Counted from the stretch's first letter, positions 17,973-27,961 are shown. The stretch: 64,000 nucleotides of DNA from JASHVB01 sp963762885 (GCA_963762885.1 CAVXNH010000091.1:62001-126000), one strand, 5' to 3'. A program made the numbers and translations. Notes: a model not told the origin generated them from the letters alone.

Positions 17973-20900
17973 TCATACGAGGCGCCCACAAGACTGACAC
18001 GCCACGGCACGCCGTCGCCCCGTGTCATGGCCAGCGCACGCCGGCCACCCACGAACTTTGTTGTGTGGCACGAAGGGAAGGCGTCGGTGACCGGGCCAAG
18101 CCCGGTCATGACACTGTGGGCAGTAAGCCCGAACAATCCCCGTCGCCGACTGACTATCCCGCCGCCGTGCGACGCCGCTTGCGCATCGAGGGTACTCGGG
18201 CTCTGGCGCCGATTCGTCCTCGGGCGGCGACAATGCGGCCAGCAGCGCTTCGCGCAACTGCGTCAATTTGCGTTCGTTCTCCACCTTCAGCCCGAACACG
18301 TCTTTCACATAGAACACGTCTACCGCGCGCACGCCGTACGTCGTGACATGCGCCGACGCTATCTGCAGTCCCTGTTCGCTGATTGCCGCGGTGACGTCGT
18401 GCAGCAGGCCAGGCCGGTCGCGGCCGTTCACCTCCAGCACCGTGTAGGTGTTCGAGGCATGATTATCGATCACCACCCGCGGCGGCACGTGGATAGCGCG
18501 CATGCGGCGCCCGATCAGCGCCTTCGACATACGGTGGATCTCGGCGTCCACCCGCAGGCGTCCCGACAGCGACTGTTCGATCAGCACTGCCAGCCGCGCC
18601 AGGCGGTGCGGCGCGTCGAACGTGCCGCCGGCCGCGTCCTGGATCCAGAACGTATCCAGAGCCATGCCATTGGTCATGGTGTGGATGCGCGCATCGACGA
18701 TGGAGGCGCCCGCCACCGCCAAAGCTCCGGAGATCTGACTGAACAATCCCGCATGGTCGGCGCAATACACCGTCACTTCGGTAACCGCGCGCGCCGGCAA
18801 CGGCTCGGTATCGACGGTCAGCGGCGCCTTGCGAATCTCGGCCTCGCGGATCAGGCGGGCATGACGCGCGTGCGTCTCCGGATCGAACGACAGCCAATAG
18901 CCGGCATAGCCAAGCTCGTAAAAATGCGTGAGGTCGTCCTTCGACCAGTCCGACAACAGCAGCGACGCAGCCTGCCTGGCGCGCTGCACGCGCACGTCGC
19001 GTTCGGTCGTGGACAGACCGCCGGCCAGCACCTCCGCCACCCGCGCATACAGTTCGCGCAGCAGCGTCGCCTTCCAGCCGTTCCACACCTTGGCGGACAC
19101 CGCGCGCATGTCGGCGACCGTCAGGATCAACAGCAGCCGCAACCGTTCCGGCGACTGGATCGTATCGGCCAGATCGATGATCGTCTTGGGATCGTCGATG
19201 TCGCGCTTGAACGCGGTCTGGCTCAGCATGAGGTGATGCAGCACCAGCCAGGAGACCGTCTCAGTTTCTTCCGCGGTGAGGCCCAGCGCCGGCCCGACCT
19301 CCAGCGCGATCTCGGCGCCGAGCTGCGAATGGTCGCCGCCGCGTCCCTTGGCGATGTCGTGCAGCAGCATCGCCAGGTAAAGCGCACGGCGCGACTGCAA
19401 ATGCTCTACGAGCTCCGAGGCGACCGGCGCAACTTCCGTCAGCTCGCCGCGCTCCATGGCGTTCAGGACGCGCACCGCCTCGATGGTGTGCTCATCGACC
19501 GTGAAGATGTGGTAGGTGTCGAACTGCATCTGTCCGACGATGCGTGCCCAGTCCGGAATGAAGCGGCCGAGGAAGCCGGTCTCGTTCAGCACGGAAAGCC
19601 AGCGGGCGCCATCGGGATGCGGGCCGGACGGATGGCCGCCGCGATGATACTCAGGCTCGCGGCCGCACATCAGATCCATGTAGATGGCGGCGGCTTTCGG
19701 ATCGCCGCGCAGTGCGATCGCCCGGCGTTCGTTCTGCACCATGGAACGCAGAGCCAGCGGGTGCAGCTCCAGCCCACGATCGCGCGCGATTTGCAGGATG
19801 CGCAGCATCTGGATCGGCTCGGCATCGAAATCGCGCCCGGCGATGGGCAGCAACTTGCCTTCGGCGAGTTGGAAGCCGGCATCGATCAGGGCCTTGTCGG
19901 TCTCCGCCGCAATCGCCGGCGGCCCGAGCGCGGCGCGCAGGATGCCCGGTTCCAGGATACGCGTGAGTCGCACCACCTCGCGCGCAATCAGGAAATAGTG
20001 GCGCATGAAGCGCTCGACGCCGTCCTGCTTGCCGTGCCGCGTGTAGCCCATGCGCGCGCCGACCACCGGCTGCATGTCGAAGGTCAGGCGTTCCTCCGCA
20101 CGGCCAGCGACGTAGTGCAGGTGGAAACGCACGGTCCACAGGAATTCCCAGGCGCGCCGGCCATGCCGGGCCTCGGCGTGGGTCAGCACGTCGCCGACAT
20201 CGGCAAGTTCGCCCATGGTCTGCGTGTCGTAGAAATAGCGCGCGATCCAATACAGCGTCTGGATGTCGCGCAGTCCGCCGCGGCCCTCCTTGACGTTCGG
20301 CTCGACCAGGAAAGGGCTGTCGCCGAACCGGCGATGGCGTGCCGCGCGTTCGTCCTGCTTGGCCGCGATATATTCCGCCACGCCCGCTTCCTTGCAGGCC
20401 TCCCGGAAACGTCGGTGAAAATCGGCGAACAAAGTGCTGTCGCCGGCGACGTAGCGCGCGTCCAGCAGCGCAGTTCGGATGGTGGTGTCCTTGCCGCCTT
20501 CGACCAGGCAATCCTCGATCGACCGCGTGGCATGGCCGACCTTCAGACCCAGGTCCCACAGGAAGTAGAGCATGTACTCCACCACCCGCAGCGTCTGCGG
20601 CGAGGGCTTGTCGGCGGTCAGAAATAGCAGGTCGATGTCGCTGAACGGCGCCAGCACGCCGCGCCCGTAACCTCCTGTCGCCGCAACGCTGAGTTGGTCC
20701 GGCTCGTCCAGCCCGCTGTCCGTGGTCGCATACTCGTACAGCGCGCCGATCACCCCATCCACCAGCTTGCCCAACAGCCGCGCCGCCTGTAGCCCGCTGA
20801 GTTGCTCTTGCTCGAACGCGTGCTGCACATGGGTCTGGATGCGGGCCAAGTGGCGCCGGAAGGCACCCAGCGCCGCATCGCGCGGGACCGCGCCTTCCGG

Positions 20901-20981
20901 GTTGACCAGCGCGGCGAGCGCGTCGGTCAGGAACGAAGCCGCAGCCTCCGGGGCCTTCGGCAGGGGAACGGGCATCAGCAT
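17973..20981 (-). CDS. glnD: Bifunctional uridylyltransferase/uridylyl-removing enzyme GlnD, repeat-extended
   Basis: Sensor of glutamine that adds or removes UMP on PII proteins and so controls nitrogen assimilation. It has 1002 residues. The nucleotidyltransferase motif GGYGRGVLAPFSDIDLLFL is at about residues 102-120, the PII-uridylyltransferase domain follows, the HD motif LLHDIAKGRGGDHS is central, and two ACT domains (VYCADHAGLFSQISGAL; LEVNGRDRPGLLHDVTAAIS) close the protein. After LLAALSPPEDESAPEPE about 60 further residues follow, of which about 30 read straight through a palindromic element (18021-18114); usual GlnD proteins end near the ACT domain. ATG 20981 is 13 bases after the mutS stop, so mutS-glnD form one unit. 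Confidence 0.95.
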   Translation of the reverse strand: MLMPVPLPKAPEAAASFLTDALAALVNPEGAVPRDAALGAFRRHLARIQTHVQHAFEQEQLSGLQAARLLGKLVDGVIGALYEYATTDSGLDEPDQLSVAATGGYGRGVLAPFSDIDLLFLTADKPSPQTLRVVEYMLYFLWDLGLKVGHATRSIEDCLVEGGKDTTIRTALLDARYVAGDSTLFADFHRRFREACKEAGVAEYIAAKQDERAARHRRFGDSPFLVEPNVKEGRGGLRDIQTLYWIARYFYDTQTMGELADVGDVLTHAEARHGRRAWEFLWTVRFHLHYVAGRAEERLTFDMQPVVGARMGYTRHGKQDGVERFMRHYFLIAREVVRLTRILEPGILRAALGPPAIAAETDKALIDAGFQLAEGKLLPIAGRDFDAEPIQMLRILQIARDRGLELHPLALRSMVQNERRAIALRGDPKAAAIYMDLMCGREPEYHRGGHPSGPHPDGARWLSVLNETGFLGRFIPDWARIVGQMQFDTYHIFTVDEHTIEAVRVLNAMERGELTEVAPVASELVEHLQSRRALYLAMLLHDIAKGRGGDHSQLGAEIALEVGPALGLTAEETETVSWLVLHHLMLSQTAFKRDIDDPKTIIDLADTIQSPERLRLLLILTVADMRAVSAKVWNGWKATLLRELYARVAEVLAGGLSTTERDVRVQRARQAASLLLSDWSKDDLTHFYELGYAGYWLSFDPETHARHARLIREAEIRKAPLTVDTEPLPARAVTEVTVYCADHAGLFSQISGALAVAGASIVDARIHTMTNGMALDTFWIQDAAGGTFDAPHRLARLAVLIEQSLSGRLRVDAEIHRMSKALIGRRMRAIHVPPRVVIDNHASNTYTVLEVNGRDRPGLLHDVTAAISEQGLQIASAHVTTYGVRAVDVFYVKDVFGLKVENERKLTQLREALLAALSPPEDESAPEPEYPRCASGVARRRDSQSATGIVRAYCPQCHDRAWPGHRRLPFVPHNKVRGWPACAGHDTGRRRAVACQSCGRLV
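18021..18114. repeat. Palindromic element forming the glnD C-terminal tail
   Basis: Starts CGTGTCATGGCCAGCGCACG and ends CCGGTCATGACAC, the same family as the copies at 5.3, 11.0 and 37.8 kb. Read on the minus strand in the glnD frame it encodes HDRAWPGHRRLPF... and GWPACAGHDTG, so the native glnD stop is missing or was displaced. Confidence 0.85.
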
Positions 20982-20994
20982 TGTGACAAGCGTA

Positions 20995-23622
20995 CTATGT
21001 CCCGGCGTTTGCGGAAACCGGCATCAGCGCCTTGAGGCGATAGAGTGCATCCAGCGCCTCGCGCGGCGAGAGGCGATCGGGGTCCAGTTCGGCCATTGCG
21101 GCGATCAAGGGATCGATCTCGTCGGCCGCCGGAAGCTGCTCTTCGGCAGCGGCGCCAGCGAATAACGGCAGCGCTCCGAGCGGTGCGCCGGCCCCCAGCG
21201 GACCGCCATGTTTCTCCATTAAAGCAAGCAGTTGCGCCGAACGCCGCACGACCGGCGCAGGCACTCCGGCCAGTTCCGCGACGTGCACGCCCCAGGAGCG
21301 TTTGGCCGCACCCTCCGCCACCTCGTGCAAGAAAACCACAGTGCCTTTCCATTCTTTCACCCGCATGGTGTGCGGCGCCAGGCGCGGCAGCCGATCCGCC
21401 AGTTCCGCAAGTTCATGGAAATGTGTGGCGAAAATGGTGCGGCAGCGAATGGCCGAGTGCAGTGCCTCCAGCACCGCCCAGGCGATCGCCAGGCCGTCCA
21501 GCGTCGCGGTGCCGCGGCCGATCTCGTCCACTACCACCAGCGAGCGCGGCCCCGCCTGGTGCAGGATCGCCGCCGTCTCGGTCATCTCGACCATGAAGGT
21601 GGAGCGCCCACGGGCCAGGTCGTCCGCCGCGCCTACCCGGCTGAACAGGCGATCCACCACGCCGATGCGTGCGGCTTCCGCCGGCACCGGCAGGCAGGCC
21701 TGCGCCAGCACGACGATCAGCGCATTCTGCCGGAGGTAGGTGGACTTGCCGGCCATGTTCGGCCCGGTCAGCAGCAGGACGCGCCGTTCGGGCGACAGGT
21801 CGCAATGGTTGGGGACGAAGGCGGCATGACCGGCCAGCGCGGCCTCCACCACCGGATGGCGTCCGCCGCGGATCTGGAACTCGTCGCCGTCGGTCACCAC
21901 CGGACGGCACCAGGTGCCGGATTCCGCCAGCCTGGCTGCCGATTGCGCCGCATCCAGCAGCGCCAGCGCGTCAGCGCAGGCGGCGAGCGCCTCGGCATGG
22001 TCCAGCGCGCCACGCACCAGATGGCCGAAAATGGTCCGTTCGCGCGCGGTGGCGCGCTCGCCGGCTTCCGAGATGCGGCGGTCGAGTTCGGACAGTTCCG
22101 GCGTGGTGAAGCGGGCGCCGTTGGCCATGCCCTGGCGCAAGGTCAGCTCCGGGAAGGCGCGCAGCTTCTCCACATTGGCGGCCTGCACTTCGATGACGTA
22201 GCCGATCTGGGCGTGGTGCTTGATCTTCAGGCTGGCGACGCCATAGCGCTGCGCGCAATCGAGCTGCATCGTCGTCAGCACACGGCGCGAGTCGTCGCGC
22301 AGGCTGCGCTCGGCGTCGAGTTCGCCGTCATAGCCGGGGCGGATGACGTTGCCGTCCTCCAGCCGGTGCGGTGCCGGATCCGTCAACGCGTCGGTCAGGG
22401 TGCGGGTCAGCGCGGGATCCGTCGCAAGCTTGCCGCGCGCGGCGGCCAGCACCGGCGGCAGCGGCCCGTCCAGAGCGGCCTCCGCGGCACGCGCCGCGGT
22501 CAGCCCATCGCGCAACGCGGCAAGGTCGCGCGGGCCGCCGCGGTTCAGCGACAGCCGCGCCAGGGCCCGCGCGATATCGGGCGCCGACCGCAGCGCCGCG
22601 CGCAGCTTCGCTGCCGCATCCGGATTGGCGAGCAACCACGACCACGCGTCCTGCCGGTCGGCAATCGCAACTGGGTCGGTCAGCGGCGCGGACAGCCATC
22701 CCGCCAGCATCCGCGCGCCCGCCGGCGTCAGTGTGCGCTGCACCACGGCATACAGCGTGTGCTGCCCGCCGCCATCGCGGGCGCGCTGGATCTCCAGGCT
22801 GGTGCGCGTCGCTGCATCCATCGCCAATACCCCGGCGCGGCCCTGCGGCGACGGGCGGGCGAGCCGCGGCAGGGTGCCCGCCTGGGTGGCGCGCACGTAG
22901 TCCAGCGCCAGGGCCGCGGCGACTGCCTCGCCGTCGGTGAAGCTGCCGAATGCGTCCAGGCTGGCGGCGCCGAACGCCTCGGCCAGCCGGCGGCGGGCAA
23001 CCAGCGGCGGCGACGCCGTGGGCTCCGGGGCGCGCTTGTCCGACCAGTCGCCCAGCGGGATGGTGGACGGCGCGAGGATTTCCGCCGGCTCCAGCCGGCC
23101 GAGCAAGGCGGGGAGTTCGGGCGGCAGCAGCGCGGCGGTTTCGAACAGCCCGGTCGAGACATCGAGCCAGGCGGCGCCGATCCCGTCCTGCCCTTGCGCC
23201 AGAGCCAGCAGCAGATTGGGACGGCCGGCCTCCAGCAGGGCGTCTTCGGTGATGGTGCCGGGGGTGATCAGCCGCACCACCTCGCGGCGGATCGGCGCCT
23301 TCCCGGTGCGCGCCTTCGGGTCCTCCATTTGCTCCGCCACGGCGACGCGGAACCCGCGGCGGATCAGGCGGGCGAGATACGCCTCCGCGGCATGATACGG
23401 CACGCCGCACATCGGGATCGGCGTCCCCGCGTGCTCTCCACGATGGGTCAGCGCGATGTCGAGGGCGGCGGCGGCGGCTTCGGCATCGGCGAAGAACAGC
23501 TCGTAGAAGTCGCCCATGCGAAAGAACACCAGCGCATCGGGATGTTCCGCCTTGGCGGCAAACCATTGCGCCATCGCCGGCGAGGCGCCGTCGGCACGGG
23601 GGACAGAAGCCATGGGCATCAT
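20995..23622 (-). CDS. mutS: DNA mismatch repair protein MutS
   Basis: Recognises base mismatches and small loops and starts mismatch repair. About 875 residues. The mismatch-binding motif FYELF is in domain I (RMGDFYELFFADA). The ATPase end has Walker A GPNMAGKSTYLRQNA, Walker B VVVDEIGRGTATLDG and the ATHFHEL segment. The full frame is clean. The start is uncertain: Met codons at 23622, 23619 and 23613 all precede the SPAMAQWFAAK segment, and none has a clear ribosome site. Downstream glnD starts 13 bases after the stop. Confidence 0.95.
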   Translation of the reverse strand: MMPMASVPRADGASPAMAQWFAAKAEHPDALVFFRMGDFYELFFADAEAAAAALDIALTHRGEHAGTPIPMCGVPYHAAEAYLARLIRRGFRVAVAEQMEDPKARTGKAPIRREVVRLITPGTITEDALLEAGRPNLLLALAQGQDGIGAAWLDVSTGLFETAALLPPELPALLGRLEPAEILAPSTIPLGDWSDKRAPEPTASPPLVARRRLAEAFGAASLDAFGSFTDGEAVAAALALDYVRATQAGTLPRLARPSPQGRAGVLAMDAATRTSLEIQRARDGGGQHTLYAVVQRTLTPAGARMLAGWLSAPLTDPVAIADRQDAWSWLLANPDAAAKLRAALRSAPDIARALARLSLNRGGPRDLAALRDGLTAARAAEAALDGPLPPVLAAARGKLATDPALTRTLTDALTDPAPHRLEDGNVIRPGYDGELDAERSLRDDSRRVLTTMQLDCAQRYGVASLKIKHHAQIGYVIEVQAANVEKLRAFPELTLRQGMANGARFTTPELSELDRRISEAGERATARERTIFGHLVRGALDHAEALAACADALALLDAAQSAARLAESGTWCRPVVTDGDEFQIRGGRHPVVEAALAGHAAFVPNHCDLSPERRVLLLTGPNMAGKSTYLRQNALIVVLAQACLPVPAEAARIGVVDRLFSRVGAADDLARGRSTFMVEMTETAAILHQAGPRSLVVVDEIGRGTATLDGLAIAWAVLEALHSAIRCRTIFATHFHELAELADRLPRLAPHTMRVKEWKGTVVFLHEVAEGAAKRSWGVHVAELAGVPAPVVRRSAQLLALMEKHGGPLGAGAPLGALPLFAGAAAEEQLPAADEIDPLIAAMAELDPDRLSPREALDALYRLKALMPVSANAGT

Positions 23623-23776
23623 GTGTAGCCCGTGGCGCGGAGATCGGGAAACCCCGTCGTCGCCTCTCCGCGTCGCGCTCACCTGAAAGGCATGACTGAA
23701 CTCTGGGCAAGCCCCCGGCCGAGCTGTTAAGATTAGTTACAATCCCAGCCCCCCCGCCCGCGCAAGGAGTGCCGCC

Positions 23777-24223
23777 ATGCCCACCCCCATGACCGCAGGA
23801 GTGACGCCGCTTGGCAGCAGCGTCGAAGGAAAGGTTTGGCACATCCTCGGCCAGACCTACACGCCGCTCAGCCTGACCGAGAGCAGTTTCTCGTGGCATG
23901 CGATGTTGCCGCCGGGGACTTTCGTGCCGCCGCACGTGCATCCGACCCAGGACGAGTTCATTTACATGCTGGAGGGCAAGTTCGACCTGGTGCTGGACGG
24001 GCAGGCAGCCACGGCCAAGGCGGGCGACCTGATCCGCCTGCCGCGCTGCATTCCCCACGGCCTGTTCAACAAGAGCGAGACCAACATCACCTGCATTTTC
24101 TGGGTCTCCCCGACGCGCAAGCTGTGGGACCTGTTCCACGCGATCGACAACGTGCCCGACCCGGCCGAGGTGGTGCGTCTGGCCGGCATGCACGAAGTGG
24201 AGTTCATGCCGCCGCCGGCCTGA
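23777..24223 (+). CDS. Cupin-domain protein
   Basis: A 148-residue single-domain cupin. Motif 1 is PPHVHPTQDEFIYMLEGKFDLVLDG (about residues 56-80; two His and a Glu for metal) and motif 2 is about DLIRLPRCIPHGLFN. A metal-bound small enzyme or ligand-binding protein; the substrate is unknown. AAGGAG ribosome site about 8 bases before the ATG. It converges with the FAD monooxygenase gene, whose stop is five bases away. Confidence 0.85.
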   Translation: MPTPMTAGVTPLGSSVEGKVWHILGQTYTPLSLTESSFSWHAMLPPGTFVPPHVHPTQDEFIYMLEGKFDLVLDGQAATAKAGDLIRLPRCIPHGLFNKSETNITCIFWVSPTRKLWDLFHAIDNVPDPAEVVRLAGMHEVEFMPPPA

Positions 24224-24228
24224 CCACG

Positions 24229-25482
24229 TCACCGCGGGCGGTTCACCTGCGCGCGGTCAAACCCGGCGATCGAGGCGTAGCCGCGCACGATCGCCTCGCG
24301 TTCCGCGTGCGACGCCACCGCGTCAACGTCGGTGAAGCCATCCGGGGCGCGTTCCTCCAGCACGTCGATCACCCGCTCCGGTCCGCCCTTGCGGTTGTTC
24401 AGCACGATCTCCGCGGTCATCGGACGGCGCTCGGCGTCGTAGCCGGCCAGCGCCTCCGGCACCGGCGCGCCGGATGACAAGTGCCGCGCCAACGAGCACG
24501 CGTCGAGCACTGCCTGGCTCGCGCCATTGGAGCCCACGGGGTACATCGGATGCGCCGCGTCGCCGAGCAATGTGGCGCGGCCGAACGACCAGCGCGGCAG
24601 CGGCTCGCGGTCGCACAGCGGGTATTCGTAGAACGTGCCGGAGGCGCGGATCAGCGCCAGCGGATCGACGAAATCCAGCCGGAAGCGATCGCGCATGAAT
24701 GGCTCGACCTCGTCCCATTCGCCGGGGCGGTTCCAGTCCTCGCGGCGGGGCGGCGGCGCGGTGGCGGGGTCGGCGATGCGCGCCATGACCGCCCAGTTGG
24801 TCAACCGCCGGTCCGGCGCCGAAGGATCGAAGTGGATCGGGTAGAACACGAATTTTGCCGCCATGCCGCCGGCGATCACCATGGTACGGCCATCGACATG
24901 GACCGGCCAGTCGGCGGCGCCGCGCCATAGCATGGTGCCATTCCAAACCGGCGCGCCCTCATCGGGATAGAACGCTGCCCGCAACGTGGAGTGAATCCCG
25001 TCGGCGCCGACCAGCACATCGCCGTCGGCGGTGATGGTTTCCCCGCTGTCGCGTTGCTCGAACCGCGCCTCCACCCGGTCGCCGCGTTCGGCGAAGGACA
25101 CCAGCCGGCATCCGCCACGCACCTTGTCGGCGCCGAGCCGTTCGCGCACCGCGTCCAGCAGCACCGTGTGCAGCTTGCCGCGATGGATCGAGAATTGCGG
25201 CGTGTCCAATCCGGCATCGGTGCCACGCAGTTCCCGCCACACCACTTGGCCGAAGCGGTTGGCATAGATCAGCTCGCGCGTGCGGATGCCGGCGCGGTCG
25301 AGCGCGGGCAACAGTCCGAGTGCCGCGAGTTCCTTGATCGCGTGCGGCAGCGTGTTGATGCCGACGCCGAGTTCGCGTAGCTCGCGGACCTGTTCGAACA
25401 CGGTGCAGTCGATGCCGGCGGCATGCAGCGACAGAGCCGCCGCCAGTCCGCCAATCCCGCCACCCACGATCAGCACCTGCAT
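24229..25482 (-). CDS. FAD-dependent monooxygenase (salicylate hydroxylase/UbiH-like)
   Basis: A 417-residue flavoprotein hydroxylase. The N-terminal FAD-binding motif VLIVGGGIGGLAAALSLHAAG begins at residue 3, the DG motif VGADGIHSTLR is central, and the GD motif LLGDAAHPMYPVGSNGA is in the C-terminal half. These define the group A aromatic-ring/related monooxygenases using NAD(P)H. I chose ATG 25482 because the Rossmann fold starts directly after it; the open frame upstream runs through a repeat fragment. The substrate is not evident, and the neighbouring cupin is on the other strand. Confidence 0.9.
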   Translation of the reverse strand: MQVLIVGGGIGGLAAALSLHAAGIDCTVFEQVRELRELGVGINTLPHAIKELAALGLLPALDRAGIRTRELIYANRFGQVVWRELRGTDAGLDTPQFSIHRGKLHTVLLDAVRERLGADKVRGGCRLVSFAERGDRVEARFEQRDSGETITADGDVLVGADGIHSTLRAAFYPDEGAPVWNGTMLWRGAADWPVHVDGRTMVIAGGMAAKFVFYPIHFDPSAPDRRLTNWAVMARIADPATAPPPRREDWNRPGEWDEVEPFMRDRFRLDFVDPLALIRASGTFYEYPLCDREPLPRWSFGRATLLGDAAHPMYPVGSNGASQAVLDACSLARHLSSGAPVPEALAGYDAERRPMTAEIVLNNRKGGPERVIDVLEERAPDGFTDVDAVASHAEREAIVRGYASIAGFDRAQVNRPR

Positions 25483-25923
25483 CGCTCGCGTCTCCTCGCT
25501 GTCGTCCAGGCGGCCATGGCAGGCTGGCGGCGTGTGGCATTTTAACATGACCCGGATGCGAAGAGCCACGGACCGGTCCCTCCCGGGCCGGGCTTGACCT
25601 GGCCACCCATGCAGCACGGTTCCGTGCCTGGCATGGTGTTTTCAATCGGCACAAATCAGGACGGCGGGGCCAGCCATGCTCTGGCCCCGTTCATCAGGCG
25701 CGCCGAAGTCAAGGACCATGCGCGGCACGATAATGAGGATTTCCCACCATTGCAGCCGACATGCCGGAAACTCCCGACAATGGCAGCGACCACGTCGCGG
25801 GGAGCAGCGTTCTGTGGGTTTCCGGATTTTCGGCTTTTGGGACCGACATTGCCTGCCACGCCACGACAAAGGCTGGCCGCTCCTTCGCCGGGCCGATATT
25901 GGGCGTTTTCCACTGGCGGCTTG
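25483..25923. other. Gap without a supported gene; half palindromic element
   Basis: This 440-base stretch between the TadG-like gene and the monooxygenase has several short overlapping open frames but none with a recognisable fold or good start. A half copy of the palindromic element (CCGGGCTTGACCTGGCCACC) lies at about 25588-25607. Confidence 0.5.
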
Positions 25924-27153
25924 TCAATTGACCAGCTTTAGTCCGGACGACATCGTAGAGCAGAAACCACCGAGGACTGTCGTGATCGTCGCCGCAGTAG
26001 GTGCGACCAGCGAGACACCTGTTCCACGCCTCAGGGTGGCGAGAGACGCGGTGTAGGCCGCTTGATCGGCGGTAGCGGTGTCGCCGGCATAGTAGATGGT
26101 GGAAATCGAAATCCCGGCTGCATAGGCGTCGGACGCCTGATTTTGTGCCATCGTCAGCAGATCGGCGTCAGTGCAGGCCGTGGTGCAAGTGGGCGTCGTC
26201 GAAGTCGGTGTGGGATAGATACCGTCCGCCGTGGTATAGGTGGTGCCGGACTTCGCATTCGGCACGCCGTCGGTGATGATAATGATATTCTTGGTGGTGT
26301 TTGTGGATGACACGGTGCTGAACTGCTGGATCGCCGAGTAGATTCCGGACGCAACGTCCGATCCGCTGCAGGCTGGCATGCCGGTTTGGTTGCAATAATT
26401 GAGCGCATTGATCTTGGTCTGAAGCGAGGACAGATTGGTGCTGGCCTGGAGCAACGCCTGGTAGATGTTGGAATGCCCATCGATCGTCGTAATACCGAAA
26501 GTCGATGCACTGCTCGATGAGCTCTCGACACAGTTCAGTATGGCGAGATCGGCCGCCCTTTGTTCGCTGATCTCGGAGCTGAACGACATGGACAGGTCGT
26601 TGATGATGATGGTGTCGAAGCTTTGCCCGGTCGCGTAGCTGGCGACTTCCGTCACCGTTAGATCCTTGCTCTGCATGCCGACCAAGCCACCGAAGAACAC
26701 TGGAACCGCGTTGCCATTCGCCGCCGTGTTCAAACCGGTGACCTGAACGGCATTTGGAGTAGTGCCTCCGCTGGCGGCAAGGCTGGTGAACGTGGACGTC
26801 GCGGAATTCCAATTCCCGACAACGACATCCGCTGTCGGAACCACGGTCCCGTATGTCGCGCTCGGTTCGTTTGCCAGCGCGAACGTCTGCGCGGCTGACA
26901 CGATCGCGGCGGTGGAATTGGTGCCCGACGTGTAATACGTGGTCAGGTTGGAAGCCGCGGCGAGGGTCGCCGCACTCACCGTCTGAGTGAGCAGGAGCTT
27001 GCGATAGTAGAGATAGCCTGTACCGACAGTCAGCAGGCCGAACCCGATGAAAACCGGCAACATGATGGTGGCCAGGATGGTGACCGTGCCCCTGCGTGCA
27101 AGGAGCAGACGCTGCCAGGACCTGGTTCTGTCGCCTCGTTGACGCACAATCAT
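25924..27153 (-). CDS. TadG-like protein with von Willebrand A domain
   Basis: A 409-residue envelope protein. The N-terminus has the Tad-like signature RRGTVTILATIMLPVFIGFG with one membrane helix (about residues 22-45), followed by YYRKLLLTQTVSAATLAAA, as in TadE/TadG pilins. The C-terminal half is a von Willebrand A domain with the MIDAS sequence DLSMS (in IIINDLSMSFSSEI) and TDGVPNAKSG. Such proteins are linked to Flp/Tad pilus biogenesis or surface attachment. It is rich in Ser and Thr. The ATG at 27153 sits 193 bases after the stop of the upstream TadE-like gene, same strand. No tadA/B/C or rcpA is in the window. Confidence 0.82.
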   Translation of the reverse strand: MIVRQRGDRTRSWQRLLLARRGTVTILATIMLPVFIGFGLLTVGTGYLYYRKLLLTQTVSAATLAAASNLTTYYTSGTNSTAAIVSAAQTFALANEPSATYGTVVPTADVVVGNWNSATSTFTSLAASGGTTPNAVQVTGLNTAANGNAVPVFFGGLVGMQSKDLTVTEVASYATGQSFDTIIINDLSMSFSSEISEQRAADLAILNCVESSSSSASTFGITTIDGHSNIYQALLQASTNLSSLQTKINALNYCNQTGMPACSGSDVASGIYSAIQQFSTVSSTNTTKNIIIITDGVPNAKSGTTYTTADGIYPTPTSTTPTCTTACTDADLLTMAQNQASDAYAAGISISTIYYAGDTATADQAAYTASLATLRRGTGVSLVAPTAATITTVLGGFCSTMSSGLKLVN

Positions 27154-27346
27154 TGTACTGCTCCTACCCTGCACGAAGATGTACCTGGACACGGCCGGGG
27201 CCGTCGCCGGATGCTGGCTGCTGGCATTCTTGTGCCGCTGACTTTGGACGCCGCGGCCCACACGGGTCTTGGACCTGACAGGGCGCGAAAGACCCCTGGC
27301 GCGGTAAGGTCCGCGCAGGCGATCGCAACAGCGTGGGATGCCGGCG

Positions 27347-27961
27347 CTACGGGCATTGCCCTTGCTTCATCACGACCGAGTTGGCCACGAGGGTCTTTCC
27401 TGTGAATATCGAGAAGACGTCTGCGATTGCGGCCGTGGTCGCGCTGGCGGAGAGACTGACTGCCACGCTTGGGGTCGCACAATTCTCTGTTGTGGTTACC
27501 GTGAAGGTGACCCAACTTGGCAGCCCGGTGCAGGCATAATATTCTGCCTCGGTGGAGGTAAGCGATCCGCTGCACGTGGTTGTTGCCGTCGTGTTGGACG
27601 TCGTGAAGGCCCCAGTGCTGATGCTTTTGATTTGACCCGTGGCGACCATCAGAGCGGCGTATTGCGTGGCACTTTGCATTGCCGACAAGGTGTAGAACAC
27701 CGCACCCACGGCGATGACACCGAATGTCATCAGCATCAGCGGCGTCGCGACGATGGCGAACTCAAGTGCCGCGATGCCGCGCCGGCAGCGGGCAATGTCA
27801 AGGACTCGCCACCCGGTTGCGCCGGTGCGGACGCGTGGCGGTCGCGCTGGTGCGGTCCGGTTCCATCGCTGCACGCGGTTGCAGCCGATGAGTGTTGCCG
27901 CTTGCTCTGCCCACCCGGCTATAGGCACTTTCGCCCCGCGCCGTTTTTCGGAATCAGTCAT
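27347..27961 (-). CDS. TadE-like pilus assembly protein
   Basis: About 204 residues from ATG 27961 (an earlier Met at 27979 is possible). The core is RRGIAALEFAIVATPLMLMTFGVIAVGAVFY (about residues 62-92), the hallmark TadE motif with the glutamate in ALEFA used for prepilin processing or membrane anchoring. A Thr/Ser-rich extracellular region follows. The N-terminal 60 residues are Arg-rich and not conserved-looking, so the true start may be later. It is read from an AT-rich promoter region at about 27.97-28.10 kb and pairs with the VWA protein downstream. Confidence 0.8.
   Translation of the reverse strand: MTDSEKRRGAKVPIAGWAEQAATLIGCNRVQRWNRTAPARPPRVRTGATGWRVLDIARCRRGIAALEFAIVATPLMLMTFGVIAVGAVFYTLSAMQSATQYAALMVATGQIKSISTGAFTTSNTTATTTCSGSLTSTEAEYYACTGLPSWVTFTVTTTENCATPSVAVSLSASATTAAIADVFSIFTGKTLVANSVVMKQGQCP

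Noticed and set aside
16530..20627. A 1,365-codon open frame on the plus strand
   Set aside because: It is a shadow: the MFS gene (other frame) and glnD on the minus strand explain the DNA, and its translation has no recognisable fold.
25642..25913. Overlapping minus-strand frames in the gap before the monooxygenase
   Set aside because: Three frames are open at once, a GC-rich artefact; none has a start site or fold.
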